Positions 35,239 through 44,414 of a stretch of 64,000 bases of DNA are shown here, one piece after another. The notes below the pieces were generated by a model, which was given only the letters and a program-made list of their open reading frames with translations, was not told where the DNA came from and did not search any database. The stretch lies in contig NZ_KB903261.1 in the NCBI RefSeq assembly GCF_000379685.1, positions 248,097 to 312,096 of the forward strand, read 5' to 3'. Source of the DNA: Catelliglobosispora koreensis DSM 44566 (lineage in GTDB: Bacteria > Actinomycetota > Actinomycetes > Mycobacteriales > Micromonosporaceae). A program made the translations under genes and the position numbers. Within the stretch, counting starts at the first letter, position 1. Every line of letters begins with the position of its first letter.

Positions 35239-36714
35239 TTGTCACCCCTCATCATCGCGGGGGCGGGGGGCGCCCTATTCGTCCTGCTCCTAAGCCTTTT
35301 CGTCGTATCACGCATCAAGGTGGCCGGTCCCAACGAGGCCTTCATCGTCACCGGCCGCAAGGGAAAGCGGATCGAATCCGCTGACGGCGTCCGTTCACAT
35401 GACAACTCCGGCCAGAAGGTCGTCATGGGAGCGTCTGTCTTCGTTCTGCCCGTCGTGCAGAAGATGCAAGTTATGGATCTGTCCAGCCGCCGGATCCACG
35501 TGGAGATCACGGGGGCGGTCAGCAAGCAGGGCATCAGGGCCAATCTGCAAGGGGTGGCCATCGTCAAAGTCGGCGGCACCGAGGACGCCATCCGCGCCGC
35601 GGCTCAGCGATTCCTGCACCAGCAGGCTGAAATCGAGGAGTTCACGCGCGAGGTGCTCGCGGGTTCACTGCGCTCGATCGTGGGCCGCCTGACCATCGAG
35701 GAGATCATCCGGGACCGGGCCGCCTTCGCGAGCAATGTCGCCGAGGAAGCCGAGCACTCGATGACCAACCAGGGTCTGGTACTCGACACCTTCCAGCTGC
35801 AGGACATCGTCGCCGAGGGTTCCTACCTCCAGGACCTCGGACGCCCGGAAGCCGCTCGCGTGCTTAAGGACGCCTCGATCGCCGAAGCGCGGGCTCGTCA
35901 GGCCGCCGAGCAGGAGCGGTTGCTGGCGGAGGAAGCCATCGCGGTCGCCCAGCGGGCACTCGCCCTCAAGCAGGCCGAGATCCAGGCTGAGATCGACGCG
36001 GCCAAGGCACGGTCAGCGGCGTCTGGTCCGCTCGCCGAAGCCGAACGGCAGCAAGCGATTCTGACCGAGCAGCAGCGCGTGGCGGAACGCAACGCCGAGC
36101 TTAAGGAACGTCAGCTCGACACCGAAGTCCGCAAGCCCGCCGACGCCGCACGGTACAAAGTGGAGCAGGAAGCCGAAGCCGCCCGTAACGCGGCGATCCT
36201 GGAAGCCGACGCTCGCCGTCAGGCGACAATCGCGGCCGCACAGGCCAACGCTGAGCAGGCCAAGCTGACCGGTGAAGGTGAGCGGGCCCGCCGTGCGGCA
36301 CTCGCCGAGGCCAATGCCATCGAAGGTGCCAAGGAAGGTGAAGCGGAGCAGCGCCGCAGGACCGCGATCGCTGACGCCCTGGAGCGTGAAGGCCAGGCCG
36401 AAGCCACGGCGATCCTCGCCAAGGGACAGGCCGAAGCCGAGGCGCTGCAGCGCAAGGCGGAAGCCTTCGCCCAGTTCAACGAGGCCGCGGTGCTCGACTT
36501 GCTGGTCCGGATGCTGCCTCAGGTGGTGGCCGCCGCCTCTGAGCCGATGCGCAACATCGACAAGCTGACCGTGATCTCCACCGATGGCGCCAGCTCGCTG
36601 ACCAAGTCGGTGGCGAACAACGTCGCTCAGGGACTTCAGCTGGGCACCGATCTCACAGGGATCGACCTTCCCGCATTGCTCTCGCGGGTTACCGCACCTA
36701 AGCCGACGGAGTAA
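35239..36714 (+). CDS. Flotillin (SPFH-domain protein)
   Basis: 491 residues with a TTG start eight bases after GGAGGA. A membrane hairpin or helix (residues 3–25) is followed by the SPFH/band 7 domain (VAGPNEAFIVTGRKGKR to QDIVAEGSYLQDLGRPEAAR, residues 30–215) and a long alanine/glutamate-rich coiled coil (215–420) with repeated EA motifs, then the flotillin C-terminal region. Flotillins oligomerise and organise membrane domains. The partner NfeD gene is just upstream. A GC-rich hairpin follows the stop. Confidence 0.93.
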   Translation: MSPLIIAGAGGALFVLLLSLFVVSRIKVAGPNEAFIVTGRKGKRIESADGVRSHDNSGQKVVMGASVFVLPVVQKMQVMDLSSRRIHVEITGAVSKQGIRANLQGVAIVKVGGTEDAIRAAAQRFLHQQAEIEEFTREVLAGSLRSIVGRLTIEEIIRDRAAFASNVAEEAEHSMTNQGLVLDTFQLQDIVAEGSYLQDLGRPEAARVLKDASIAEARARQAAEQERLLAEEAIAVAQRALALKQAEIQAEIDAAKARSAASGPLAEAERQQAILTEQQRVAERNAELKERQLDTEVRKPADAARYKVEQEAEAARNAAILEADARRQATIAAAQANAEQAKLTGEGERARRAALAEANAIEGAKEGEAEQRRRTAIADALEREGQAEATAILAKGQAEAEALQRKAEAFAQFNEAAVLDLLVRMLPQVVAAASEPMRNIDKLTVISTDGASSLTKSVANNVAQGLQLGTDLTGIDLPALLSRVTAPKPTE

Positions 36715-36721
36715 GCGAACG

Positions 36722-36761
36722 GGCACGACCCCACCTTTGCCACGTAAGGTGGGGTCGTGCC
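36722..36761. promoter_or_regulatory. Hairpin covering the ribosome-binding site and start codon of the MFS gene
   Basis: GGCACGACCCCACCTT (36722–36737) pairs perfectly with 36746–36761 around an eight-base loop. The right arm holds AAGGTGGGG and the GTG start (36757–36759). It may end flotillin transcripts, hide the start of the next gene, or both. No T-tract follows. Confidence 0.65.
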
Positions 36762-38082
36762 GCAGACCGTGATCTCAGCCACCCCCGGTTCCAGGGCGAT
36801 CCTTGCCAGTTCAGGGTTCCGGCGGCTCCTCGCGGTGCGGTTAAGCAGTCAGCTCGCCGATGGGTTCTTTCAGGCGGGGCTTGCGGGCTCGATTCTGTTC
36901 AATCCCAACCAGAAGACGAGCCCTGTTGAGATAGCGATGGGCTTTGCCGTCCTGTTGCTGCCTTATTCGATTCTTGGCCCCTATGTTGGGGTGCTTCTGG
37001 ACCGCTGGGATCGCCGGGCTTCCTTGTCGGTGGCCAACCTTGCCCGGGCTTTCTTCGTCATCCCGGTCGCGATCTTGTTATGGCACGGATCACACGACCT
37101 GTGGTTCGCGGTCAGTGCACTCATGGTTATCGCGATCAACCGGTTCGTTCTAGCCGGTTACTCCGCAGCGCTTCCTCGCGTGGTGGCCGATGAAAAACTG
37201 GTTCCAGCGAACGCTCTTGCCGCGACGCTTGGCACCGTTTGCTATTCGATCGGCTTGTTTAGCTCCACCGCCATCGTGGGCTTGAATCTCATTGGCGCCG
37301 GAGAACACGGCTACGGACTGATCTCGGCTGGCGGTGCGGTCGGCTACGCCGCCGCTGGCGTGCTGGCCTGGACGATGTTTCGCCGCGAAGAGCTAGGTCC
37401 ACTGGAGCACGAAAAGCACACCGGCAAGCTTTCCCGGGCTGTCGTCGAGGTCGCTCAGGGCATGGTGGCCGGGGGCAAGCATCTTTACGGAAAGCGCAAA
37501 GCCCTGCGGGCCATGACGTTGCAGGCGCTCTACCGCGGCCTTTATGGCGTGCTCACGCTCGCGACACTATTGCTTTTCAGCCAGTACTTCGGGCACAACG
37601 CCAGCGCCGCGCAATCGCTCGGTGACCTTGGCATCGTGGTCATCGCCGGAGCTGCTGGAGCCGCATTGGCCGCCGTCGTCACCCCGCCCGCGGTTCGCCG
37701 TTTCGGCCCTGGGCGCTGGCTAACGGGGCTCGTGTTCGCGGTTGGCTTGGTCGTGCTCGTCTGCGGGCTGCCCTTCGCGAAGATCCCGCTCGTGGCCGCG
37801 GCATTCCTGATCAACGTGGCGTCTCAGAGCATGAAGATCATTGTGGACGCGACGATTCAGCACGAGTGCGAAGACACCTACCGTGGGCGGATCTTCAGCA
37901 TCAACGACACCGCTTTCAACATGTTCTTCGTGTGCGGGCTGTTCGTCGCCGCGACGACCTTCCCCGCCAACGGCAAGTCTGTCGCGGGGCTGTTGTCTGT
38001 CGCGTTGGGATTCATGGCGCTTTCGGCTTGGTACGCCTATATCCGCAGCCGCACGGAAGCGGCCCCGGTCACGACGTCATAG
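36757..38082 (+). CDS. MFS transporter
   Basis: 441 residues, about twelve helices. The loop between helices 2 and 3 reads YVGVLLDRWDRRASLS, the MFS GxxxDRxxRR motif. SINDTAFNMFFVCGLF and the middle loop (RREELGPLEHEKHTGKLSRAVVEVAQGM) resemble MFS exporters of the MFS_3/enterobactin-exporter type. Substrate unknown. GTG 36757 lies in a hairpin; GTG 36769 is an in-frame alternative outside it. The 3' end overlaps the end of pcnA by six bases. Confidence 0.85.
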   Translation: MPQTVISATPGSRAILASSGFRRLLAVRLSSQLADGFFQAGLAGSILFNPNQKTSPVEIAMGFAVLLLPYSILGPYVGVLLDRWDRRASLSVANLARAFFVIPVAILLWHGSHDLWFAVSALMVIAINRFVLAGYSAALPRVVADEKLVPANALAATLGTVCYSIGLFSSTAIVGLNLIGAGEHGYGLISAGGAVGYAAAGVLAWTMFRREELGPLEHEKHTGKLSRAVVEVAQGMVAGGKHLYGKRKALRAMTLQALYRGLYGVLTLATLLLFSQYFGHNASAAQSLGDLGIVVIAGAAGAALAAVVTPPAVRRFGPGRWLTGLVFAVGLVVLVCGLPFAKIPLVAAAFLINVASQSMKIIVDATIQHECEDTYRGRIFSINDTAFNMFFVCGLFVAATTFPANGKSVAGLLSVALGFMALSAWYAYIRSRTEAAPVTTS

Positions 38083-39504
38083 TCCCTGGCTCGCTGCCCA
38101 CGCCTTGAGCTCGGCTTCGGCGTCCTCCCGTGACAGCGGTCCCCGTTCCAGGCGCAGTTCCTTCAGATGTGCCCACGCCTTGCCGACGATCGGCCCAGGC
38201 GGGATCCCGAGCAGTTCCATGATCGCGTTGCCGTCAAGGTCGGGCCGCACCCGGGCCAGGTCTTCTTCAGCGGCGATCCGAACGATCCGTTCCTCAAGCG
38301 CGTCATAGTCGGCCGCGAGCGCGGCGGCTTTGCGCTTGTTGCGCGTCGTGCAGTCCGATCGCGTCAGCTTGTGCAGCCGGGAGAGCTGATCTTCGGCATC
38401 GGTCACGTAGCGCCGGACGGCCGAGTCGGTCCACTCGCCCCGGCCGTAGCCGTAGAAGCGAAGGTGCAGCGCGACCAGCTTGGTTACTGGGCCGATGATG
38501 TCCTTGGGGTATTTCAGTTCCTTGAGCCGGGCTTTGGCCATCCGCGCCCCGACCAGTTCGTGGTGATGGAAGCTGACCCCACCGTCGCGGCCAACCGCTT
38601 TCGTGGCCGGCTTGCCGATGTCGTGCAGCAAGGCGGCCAGCCGCAGGATCAGGTCGGGACCACCGTCAGCGGTGTCATAGGCGACCGCGTTGCTGACCAC
38701 CTTGAGCGTGTGCTCGTAGACGTCTTTGTGCTGGGCGTGCTCGTCGATCTCCAGTCGCAGGCCGGTCAGCTCAGGCAGGAAGATGTCGGCCAGGCCCGTG
38801 TCGGCAAGCAGGCGAAGCCCGGTCACGGGATCAGTGCCGAGCATGAGTTTGCTGAACTCGTCGCGGATCCGCTCGGCCGTGATGCGGCTCAGGTCGCCAG
38901 ACATCTCGCTCATGGCCTTGAGGACATCGAGGCCGGGAACGAACTCCAGCTGGGCGGCGAAGCGCGCGGCGCGCAGCATGCGCAGCGGATCGTCGCCGAA
39001 GGACATCGCCGGTGGCCCAGGGGTCCGAATGACTCGTGCCGCCAGATCTTCCAAGCCGCCGAACGGGTCGGTGAACTGGTGTCCAGGCAGACTGACGGCC
39101 ATCGCATTGATCGTGAAATCACGCCGTAGCAGGTCGTCGTGCAGCGAGATCCCGTAGCGGACCGTCGGGTTGCGGCTCCCGCCGTCGTAGGCCTCGGCTC
39201 GATAGGTCGTGACCTCTAGGCGCAGGCCATGTTTCTGGAACCCGATCGTCCCGAAATCACGGCCGGTCTCCCAGGTCGCTTCGGCCCAGCCTTTGATGAT
39301 GGCGAGGGTTTGTTCCGGGTGGGCGTCGGTGCAGAAGTCAAGATCGTCACCGAGCCTCCCGAGGAGGGCATCGCGGACAGAGCCACCAACGAGGTGCAGC
39401 TCGTGACCGGCTTTGGCGAAACGGCGGCCGAGCTCGTCGGCGACAGGGGAAACCCGCAGGAGTTCGGCGACAGCGTTGCGCTGGGCTTCGGATAGGCGTG
39501 ACAT
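38077..39504 (-). CDS. pcnA: CCA tRNA nucleotidyltransferase
   Basis: 475 residues. The nucleotidyltransferase head has VGGSVRDALLGRLGDDLDFCTDA with the two catalytic aspartates, RRDFTINAMAVS, and GDDPLRMLRAARFAAQLEF of the poly(A)-polymerase domain. An HD-type domain (LAALLHDIGKPATK) follows near residue 280, as in the Mycobacterium form. It adds or repairs the CCA end of tRNAs; the HD domain may supply phosphatase activity. The neighbour murJ starts divergently, as in many actinobacterial genomes. The sequence ends with an alpha-helical tail (KELRLERGPLSREDAEAELKAWA). Confidence 0.95.
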   Translation of the reverse strand: MSRLSEAQRNAVAELLRVSPVADELGRRFAKAGHELHLVGGSVRDALLGRLGDDLDFCTDAHPEQTLAIIKGWAEATWETGRDFGTIGFQKHGLRLEVTTYRAEAYDGGSRNPTVRYGISLHDDLLRRDFTINAMAVSLPGHQFTDPFGGLEDLAARVIRTPGPPAMSFGDDPLRMLRAARFAAQLEFVPGLDVLKAMSEMSGDLSRITAERIRDEFSKLMLGTDPVTGLRLLADTGLADIFLPELTGLRLEIDEHAQHKDVYEHTLKVVSNAVAYDTADGGPDLILRLAALLHDIGKPATKAVGRDGGVSFHHHELVGARMAKARLKELKYPKDIIGPVTKLVALHLRFYGYGRGEWTDSAVRRYVTDAEDQLSRLHKLTRSDCTTRNKRKAAALAADYDALEERIVRIAAEEDLARVRPDLDGNAIMELLGIPPGPIVGKAWAHLKELRLERGPLSREDAEAELKAWAASQGL

Positions 39505-39571
39505 CGGAAATCAAGGCTACCGGCCACGATGGCCGATCCGCCGTTGGGTTAACTGCACTAATGTGCAGGGC

Positions 39572-41305
39572 ATGAATCCCCCCGAGCATCGCCCTCGGCA
39601 CTCGGCAGAGCACCTGACCGAACCGACCGCGCTGCTTCCCGTCGTGGAAGCCACGGAACCAGCTTCGGTGCCGGTGCCGGTGCCCGAGTCAGATCCCGAG
39701 CCCGAAGGCTCCGGCGCGGCACGCAACTCGGCGATCATGGCGGTCGGTTCGCTCGTGAGCCGGGGCACAGGGTTCATCAGGACAGCCGTAATGGCGATGG
39801 CCCTCGGTGGCTCGCTCGTCGGCAACGCTTACACGACAGCACAGTTCTTCCCCGGGATGATCTATGAGCTGCTCGTCGGCGGGATCATGTCCAGCGTTCT
39901 CGTCCCAATGCTGGTCAAGGCACGCAAGAAGGACGCGGACAAAGGCGAGTCCTACACGCAGCGCCTGCTGACGCTGAGCTTCATCGTGCTCGGGATCACA
40001 ACGTTGCTGGCGGTCATTTGCGCGCCGCTCCTGGCGTTCGCCTACGCCAGTGAAGCGAGCGATGCCTCCAAGCACGTGATCACGATGCTGTCCTATCTGA
40101 TGCTCCCGACGATCTTCTTCTACGGTCTGTCGGGGCTCTGTGGGGCGATCCTCAACGCGCGGCACAGCTTCGCCGCTCCTATGTGGACGCCGATCCTCAA
40201 CAACATCGTGGTCATCGCGACCGGCATCTTCTACATGGTCACGTTCGGGACCGGCCAGATCGATCCGGAGGACATGACCCCAGGGCGGATTCTGGTCCTC
40301 GGCGGCGGATTCCTGCTCGGCATCCTGACGCAGGCGTTCGGTCTCTTGCCCGCCCTGCGAAAGACCGGCTTCCGGTTCAAGTGGCGCACCGACTTCCGCC
40401 AGCTGGGCTTGCGTGAGCTTGGCACCGTCGGTGGCTGGATGTTCTGCTACGTCATCGTCAACCAGCTCGCCTTGATAATGCTGGTCAACCTGCTCAACCG
40501 CGGCGGCGACGGCGACGCCGGACCGATGATCTACAACAACGTGTTCTTGCTGCTGATGATGGCGCACGGCATCGTCGCGGTTTCCGTGATCACGGCACTT
40601 CTTCCGCGCATGTCGGCGGCAGCCATCGACGGCCGCGCCGGGGAGATCGCCAATGATTTGAGCCAGGGCATCCGCATGGTCACGGTGCTCCTCGCGCCGA
40701 TCGCGGTCATCTACACCGTGCTCGCTTTACCCATCTCGGTCGCGTTGTTCCAAGGCTTCGCCTTCACCCCCGAGAACTCTGAGGCCAGCCAGAACGTGCT
40801 CATGGTCGCCGGCCTGACACTCGTGCCGATGTCGGTGAGCCAGCTGTTCAACTTCACCTATTACTCCCTACAGGACACCAAGACCCCGGCGCTGATCAAC
40901 CTGCCGGTGGTGGCGCTGCGGCTGTCCGTTCAGCTGGCCTGGTTCGCCACGTTCGCGATCTCCGCCACGGCGATGGGCATGATGGTCGGCAATGGAGTGT
41001 CCTTTGTGCTCGCGGCGCTGCTGTCCGGCATGTTGCTGCGCCGGCGCATTGGCCGCATCGGGCTCAAGAGCATCACCACGACCGGGATCAAGGTCCTCGT
41101 CGCTTCACTTGCCGCCGCGGCGGCCGGCATCGGCGCGATGAAGCTGCTGACCCCGGACGGGACCCTCGGCAAGGGCATGGCTTTCGTGCTCGTGATCGTC
41201 GGCGGTGCCGTGATCGGTGGCGTTTACCTCATCGTGGCGCGCTTACTGCGTACCCGCGAGATTGAAGATGTCTTTGGATTGATCCGCCGCAAGATCGGGC
41301 GCTAA
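39572..41305 (+). CDS. murJ: MurJ (MviN), lipid II flippase
   Basis: 577 residues from ATG 39572. A proline/glutamate-rich cytoplasmic tail (residues 1–55) precedes 14 or so helices. MurJ signatures: SLVSRGTGFIRTAVMAMALG, AYTTAQFFPGMIYELLVGGIMSSVLVPM, GLSGLCGAILNARHSFAAPMWTPILNNIV and the FNFTYYSLQDTKTPALINL segment. It flips lipid II for peptidoglycan assembly. In Mycobacterium the same protein continues into a pseudokinase and an extracellular domain; here the chain ends after the flippase and the pseudokinase is a separate gene one gene further on. Confidence 0.94.
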   Translation: MNPPEHRPRHSAEHLTEPTALLPVVEATEPASVPVPVPESDPEPEGSGAARNSAIMAVGSLVSRGTGFIRTAVMAMALGGSLVGNAYTTAQFFPGMIYELLVGGIMSSVLVPMLVKARKKDADKGESYTQRLLTLSFIVLGITTLLAVICAPLLAFAYASEASDASKHVITMLSYLMLPTIFFYGLSGLCGAILNARHSFAAPMWTPILNNIVVIATGIFYMVTFGTGQIDPEDMTPGRILVLGGGFLLGILTQAFGLLPALRKTGFRFKWRTDFRQLGLRELGTVGGWMFCYVIVNQLALIMLVNLLNRGGDGDAGPMIYNNVFLLLMMAHGIVAVSVITALLPRMSAAAIDGRAGEIANDLSQGIRMVTVLLAPIAVIYTVLALPISVALFQGFAFTPENSEASQNVLMVAGLTLVPMSVSQLFNFTYYSLQDTKTPALINLPVVALRLSVQLAWFATFAISATAMGMMVGNGVSFVLAALLSGMLLRRRIGRIGLKSITTTGIKVLVASLAAAAAGIGAMKLLTPDGTLGKGMAFVLVIVGGAVIGGVYLIVARLLRTREIEDVFGLIRRKIGR

Positions 41306-42822
41306 CGCTTGCGGGTGCCGAACACCGACCGGATCAGTTGAGTCGCCGACGCGGTGAGAATGCTCTTGGTCGTGCTTGAGCCGAGAATCTGTTCCGCGAG
41401 GCCCTTCTCGGCTTTGGCCGAGGTACGCCGTTGCGGCGCGGCTTTAGGCTGCGGCTCCGCCTGCGCTTGTGCTTCGGCTTGCTGCTGCACCCGGCTCGCC
41501 AGCATCTCGTAGGCGGACTCGCGGTCCACTTTCTCCGAATACTTGGGATAGAGGTAGGACCCACCGACCATGGCGGCCATGACGTTGGGCTCGATCGCGG
41601 CCATCATCGACTCGGGAGCGCGCAGACGTGTCCACGCGACGGGAGTCGGGGAGCCCTTCTCATTCAGCACCGTGATGATGGCTTCGCCCGTGCCGAGCTG
41701 GGTGAGCACCTTCTCCAAGTCATAGTCCGAGTGCGGGAAGGTTGAAGCGGTCGCCTTCAAGGCTTTCGCGTCATCGGGAGTGAACGCGCGCAGAGCGTGC
41801 TGGACGCGGTTACCGAGCTGAGCCAGCACGTCGGGGTGAACGTCCTTCGGGGTCTGCGTAACGAAGAACACACCGACGCCTTTGGAGCGGATGAGGCGGA
41901 CGGTCTGCGTGATCGACTCCAGGAACTGCTTCGAGGCGTCCTTGAATAGCAGGTGAGCTTCGTCGAAGAAGAACACCAGCTTTGGTTTGTCCAGGTCACC
42001 CACCTCAGGCAGGCTCTGGAACAGCTCGGCGAGCATCCACATGAGAAATGAGGAGAACAAGGCTGGCTGCTGCACGACCTCTGGCAGCTCAAGCAACGTG
42101 ACGACGCCTTTGCCATCCCCGGTCGTACGCAGCATGTCGTTGATGTCGAACTCGGGTTCGCCGAAGAACGCGTCGGCCCCCGCGTCGGAGAAGGCGATGA
42201 GGTTGCGCAACAGGACGCCAGCGGTCTGCTTGGACAGCCCGCCGATCGTCTTGAGTTCCTCTTTTCCTTCGTCTGACACGAGGTAGTTGATGACCGCCCG
42301 CAGGTCGTTGAGGTCGACTAGCGGGAGTCCTTTCTGGTCAGCGAAGTGGAAGACCAGGTTGAGCGAGGACTGCTGGACGTCGCTGAGATCGAGCACTTTG
42401 GACAGCAGCAGCGGGCCGAAGTCGGTGACCGACGCCCGAACCGGGACACCTATTCCTTTGCCGCCGAGTGTCAGGAACTCGCAGTAGTAGGCGGTCGGGG
42501 TCCACTTCTGGCCCATCTCACCCATGCGCTCGGTGATTTTGGCGTTCTGCTCACCGGGCTGGGACATGCCAGCGACGTCGCCTTTGATGTCAGCCAGGAA
42601 CACCGGCACCCCTTGGGCGGCCAGCTGTTCGGCCATGACCTGCAAGGTTTTGGTCTTGCCGGTACCGGTGGCTCCCGCGACCAGGCCATGCCGGTTTATC
42701 AGCGAGAGCGGGATCTTGATGGGGGTTTCGGGGTCAGCCTTGCCATCGACGACGAGGGCGCCAAGATCAAGCGCGGGCCCGGAAAACGTGTAACCCGCTC
42801 GGATCGCTTCTACATCAACCAC
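41302..42822 (-). CDS. HerA-like ATPase (DUF853 family)
   Basis: 506 residues, GTG start. Walker A: GLVAGATGTGKTKTLQVMAEQL; Walker B: KLVFFFDEAHLLFKDASKQFLE; then FFVTQTPKDVHPDVLAQLGNRVQHALRAFTPDDAKALKA. This is the DUF853 group of FtsK/HerA-superfamily ATPases, thought to act on DNA, though the substrate is unproved. The C-terminal 70 residues are Ala/Gln-rich and low in complexity. It lies between murJ and the pseudokinase gene on the other strand, interrupting what is a fused gene in mycobacteria. Its end overlaps the murJ end by four bases. Confidence 0.88.
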   Translation of the reverse strand: MVDVEAIRAGYTFSGPALDLGALVVDGKADPETPIKIPLSLINRHGLVAGATGTGKTKTLQVMAEQLAAQGVPVFLADIKGDVAGMSQPGEQNAKITERMGEMGQKWTPTAYYCEFLTLGGKGIGVPVRASVTDFGPLLLSKVLDLSDVQQSSLNLVFHFADQKGLPLVDLNDLRAVINYLVSDEGKEELKTIGGLSKQTAGVLLRNLIAFSDAGADAFFGEPEFDINDMLRTTGDGKGVVTLLELPEVVQQPALFSSFLMWMLAELFQSLPEVGDLDKPKLVFFFDEAHLLFKDASKQFLESITQTVRLIRSKGVGVFFVTQTPKDVHPDVLAQLGNRVQHALRAFTPDDAKALKATASTFPHSDYDLEKVLTQLGTGEAIITVLNEKGSPTPVAWTRLRAPESMMAAIEPNVMAAMVGGSYLYPKYSEKVDRESAYEMLASRVQQQAEAQAQAEPQPKAAPQRRTSAKAEKGLAEQILGSSTTKSILTASATQLIRSVFGTRKR

Positions 42823-42950
42823 GTTGTTTAGTATCCAGAACGCTTCCGTAAGGCGGATGAGTTCTCGCGAATTCGCCTAAGGCAGGTAAGGTCAGTCATC
42901 GGCAGAGCTTTGCCATGCCCGAAACGCGACTTGCACCTTAGGGAGGATGG

Positions 42951-44414
42951 GTGACCCAGGTCGGCGACGGTCCCGCGCCTGTTACGGCTGCGGGAGATCT
43001 GCTCGCTGAGCGCTACCGGCTGGAGCGGCACATCAACGATGACAGCGCTGGACGGCAAGTCTGGCGTGGAGTTGATGTCGTGCTGCGCAGGCCGGTCGCT
43101 GTCGTGATGCGTGCTCCGGGGGGCGACGCCGCGGAAGAGATGCTCTCTGCCGCCGTGACGGCTAGCCGGGTAAGCCATTCGAACCTCATCGGTGTTTACG
43201 ACGCGATCGACGAGGGCTTCCGCGCTTTCGTGGTCCGTGAGTGGATCGAAGGATCCGCCTTACGTGACATGGTCACCGAAGAAGAGCCGCTCGACCCCGA
43301 CCGCACCACGTCGGTGCTGCACGCGGTCGCCTCGGCGCTCAGTGCCCTGCACGCCAGCGGCATGGCGCACGGCAACATCCACCCAGGCACCATTCTCGTC
43401 GGCAACGATGGCCGGATCGTCCTTACCGACGCCCGGGTCGATGCCAGCACCAGCCCGGAAAGCGACGTACGCGCGCTGGGCGCCTGTGGTTACTTCATGC
43501 TGACCGGCCACTGGCCCTGGGAAGGCGGGCGTGCCCCGTCGGCATTGCCCGATGGCCGCCGTGACGCGGCCGGAACCCTTGCCGCGCCTCGTCAGGTGCG
43601 CGCTGGAGTGCCGTCCTATCTCGACGATCTGATCATGGACTTGCTCAACCTTGAGCTGTCCTTGCCGACAGCGGCTGTGCTGTCAGCTGAGCTAGCCCGG
43701 CTGGATCTGGGTGAGCAAGGCTTCTTCGGGTCTGGCGGGACGCTCGGTTTCGCTGACGAAGGCACCACCGCTGAGCCTTCCCGCACGCCGACACCGCGAC
43801 TCGTCGCGATCGGCGGCACGGCGCTGGCCCTGGTCATCACGGGTCTCGTGCTCGGAGTGAAGGCGCTCAACGCCAAGGCCGATCCGCAGAACCCGCCAGC
43901 GTCCATTTCGGCCACTCCGAGCATCAAGGGCCAGACCGAAACGCTCAAGCTGACTCCTGCGCAAATCCGCATCGTCGATCCCAAGGGCGACCGGCAGGAA
44001 ACCAAGAACGCCGAGAACGTCATCGACGGCGACATCAAGACCACCTGGAAGACCAACGGCTACACCAAGGCCAACTTCGGTGGTTCCAAAGACGGCATGG
44101 GCATCTTGATCAGCCTCGACAAGCCCGTCAACGTGGCCAGCGTGAAGCTTCAGCTCGCCCTCGGCGGAGCGGCCGTGGAACTGCGAACCGGCCACGTGTC
44201 TGGCGAAGCCAACTCGGCCGGAGACACCGCGATCGTCACCAGCTATGAGCGCCTCGGCAACGTGCAGACGTCGACCGGCACCACGGTCGTCTTCCCGGCC
44301 GGCATCGAGACGCAGTACCTGCTGATCTGGTTCACCGAGCTGCCCCTTGCCGACCAGGCTTCAGAGCACCCCTACCGGATATCTGTTCAGGAGATCTCGG
44401 TCGAGGTGCAGTGA
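42951..44414 (+). CDS. Membrane-anchored pseudokinase with extracellular discoidin-like domain
   Basis: 487 residues. Residues 18–265 have a protein-kinase fold (LLAERYRLERHINDDSAGRQVWRGVD; SNLIGVYDAIDEGFRAFVVREWIEG; DVRALGACGYFMLTGHWPW), but the ATP lysine (RRPVAVVMRA), the HRD motif (HGNIHPGTIL) and DFG (TDARV) are all lost, so it cannot be an active kinase. A helix (VAIGGTALALVITGLVLGV) leads to an outside domain with an F5/8-type-C-like core (NVIDGDIKTTWKTNGY). This equals the C-terminal part of mycobacterial MviN (Rv3910), whose pseudokinase recruits FhaA after phosphorylation. It overlaps sigM as GTGA. Confidence 0.88.
   Translation: MTQVGDGPAPVTAAGDLLAERYRLERHINDDSAGRQVWRGVDVVLRRPVAVVMRAPGGDAAEEMLSAAVTASRVSHSNLIGVYDAIDEGFRAFVVREWIEGSALRDMVTEEEPLDPDRTTSVLHAVASALSALHASGMAHGNIHPGTILVGNDGRIVLTDARVDASTSPESDVRALGACGYFMLTGHWPWEGGRAPSALPDGRRDAAGTLAAPRQVRAGVPSYLDDLIMDLLNLELSLPTAAVLSAELARLDLGEQGFFGSGGTLGFADEGTTAEPSRTPTPRLVAIGGTALALVITGLVLGVKALNAKADPQNPPASISATPSIKGQTETLKLTPAQIRIVDPKGDRQETKNAENVIDGDIKTTWKTNGYTKANFGGSKDGMGILISLDKPVNVASVKLQLALGGAAVELRTGHVSGEANSAGDTAIVTSYERLGNVQTSTGTTVVFPAGIETQYLLIWFTELPLADQASEHPYRISVQEISVEVQ

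Noticed and set aside
42951-44414. Active serine/threonine kinase
   Set aside because: The ATP-binding Lys, HRD and DFG motifs are all missing, so pseudokinase is the better call.
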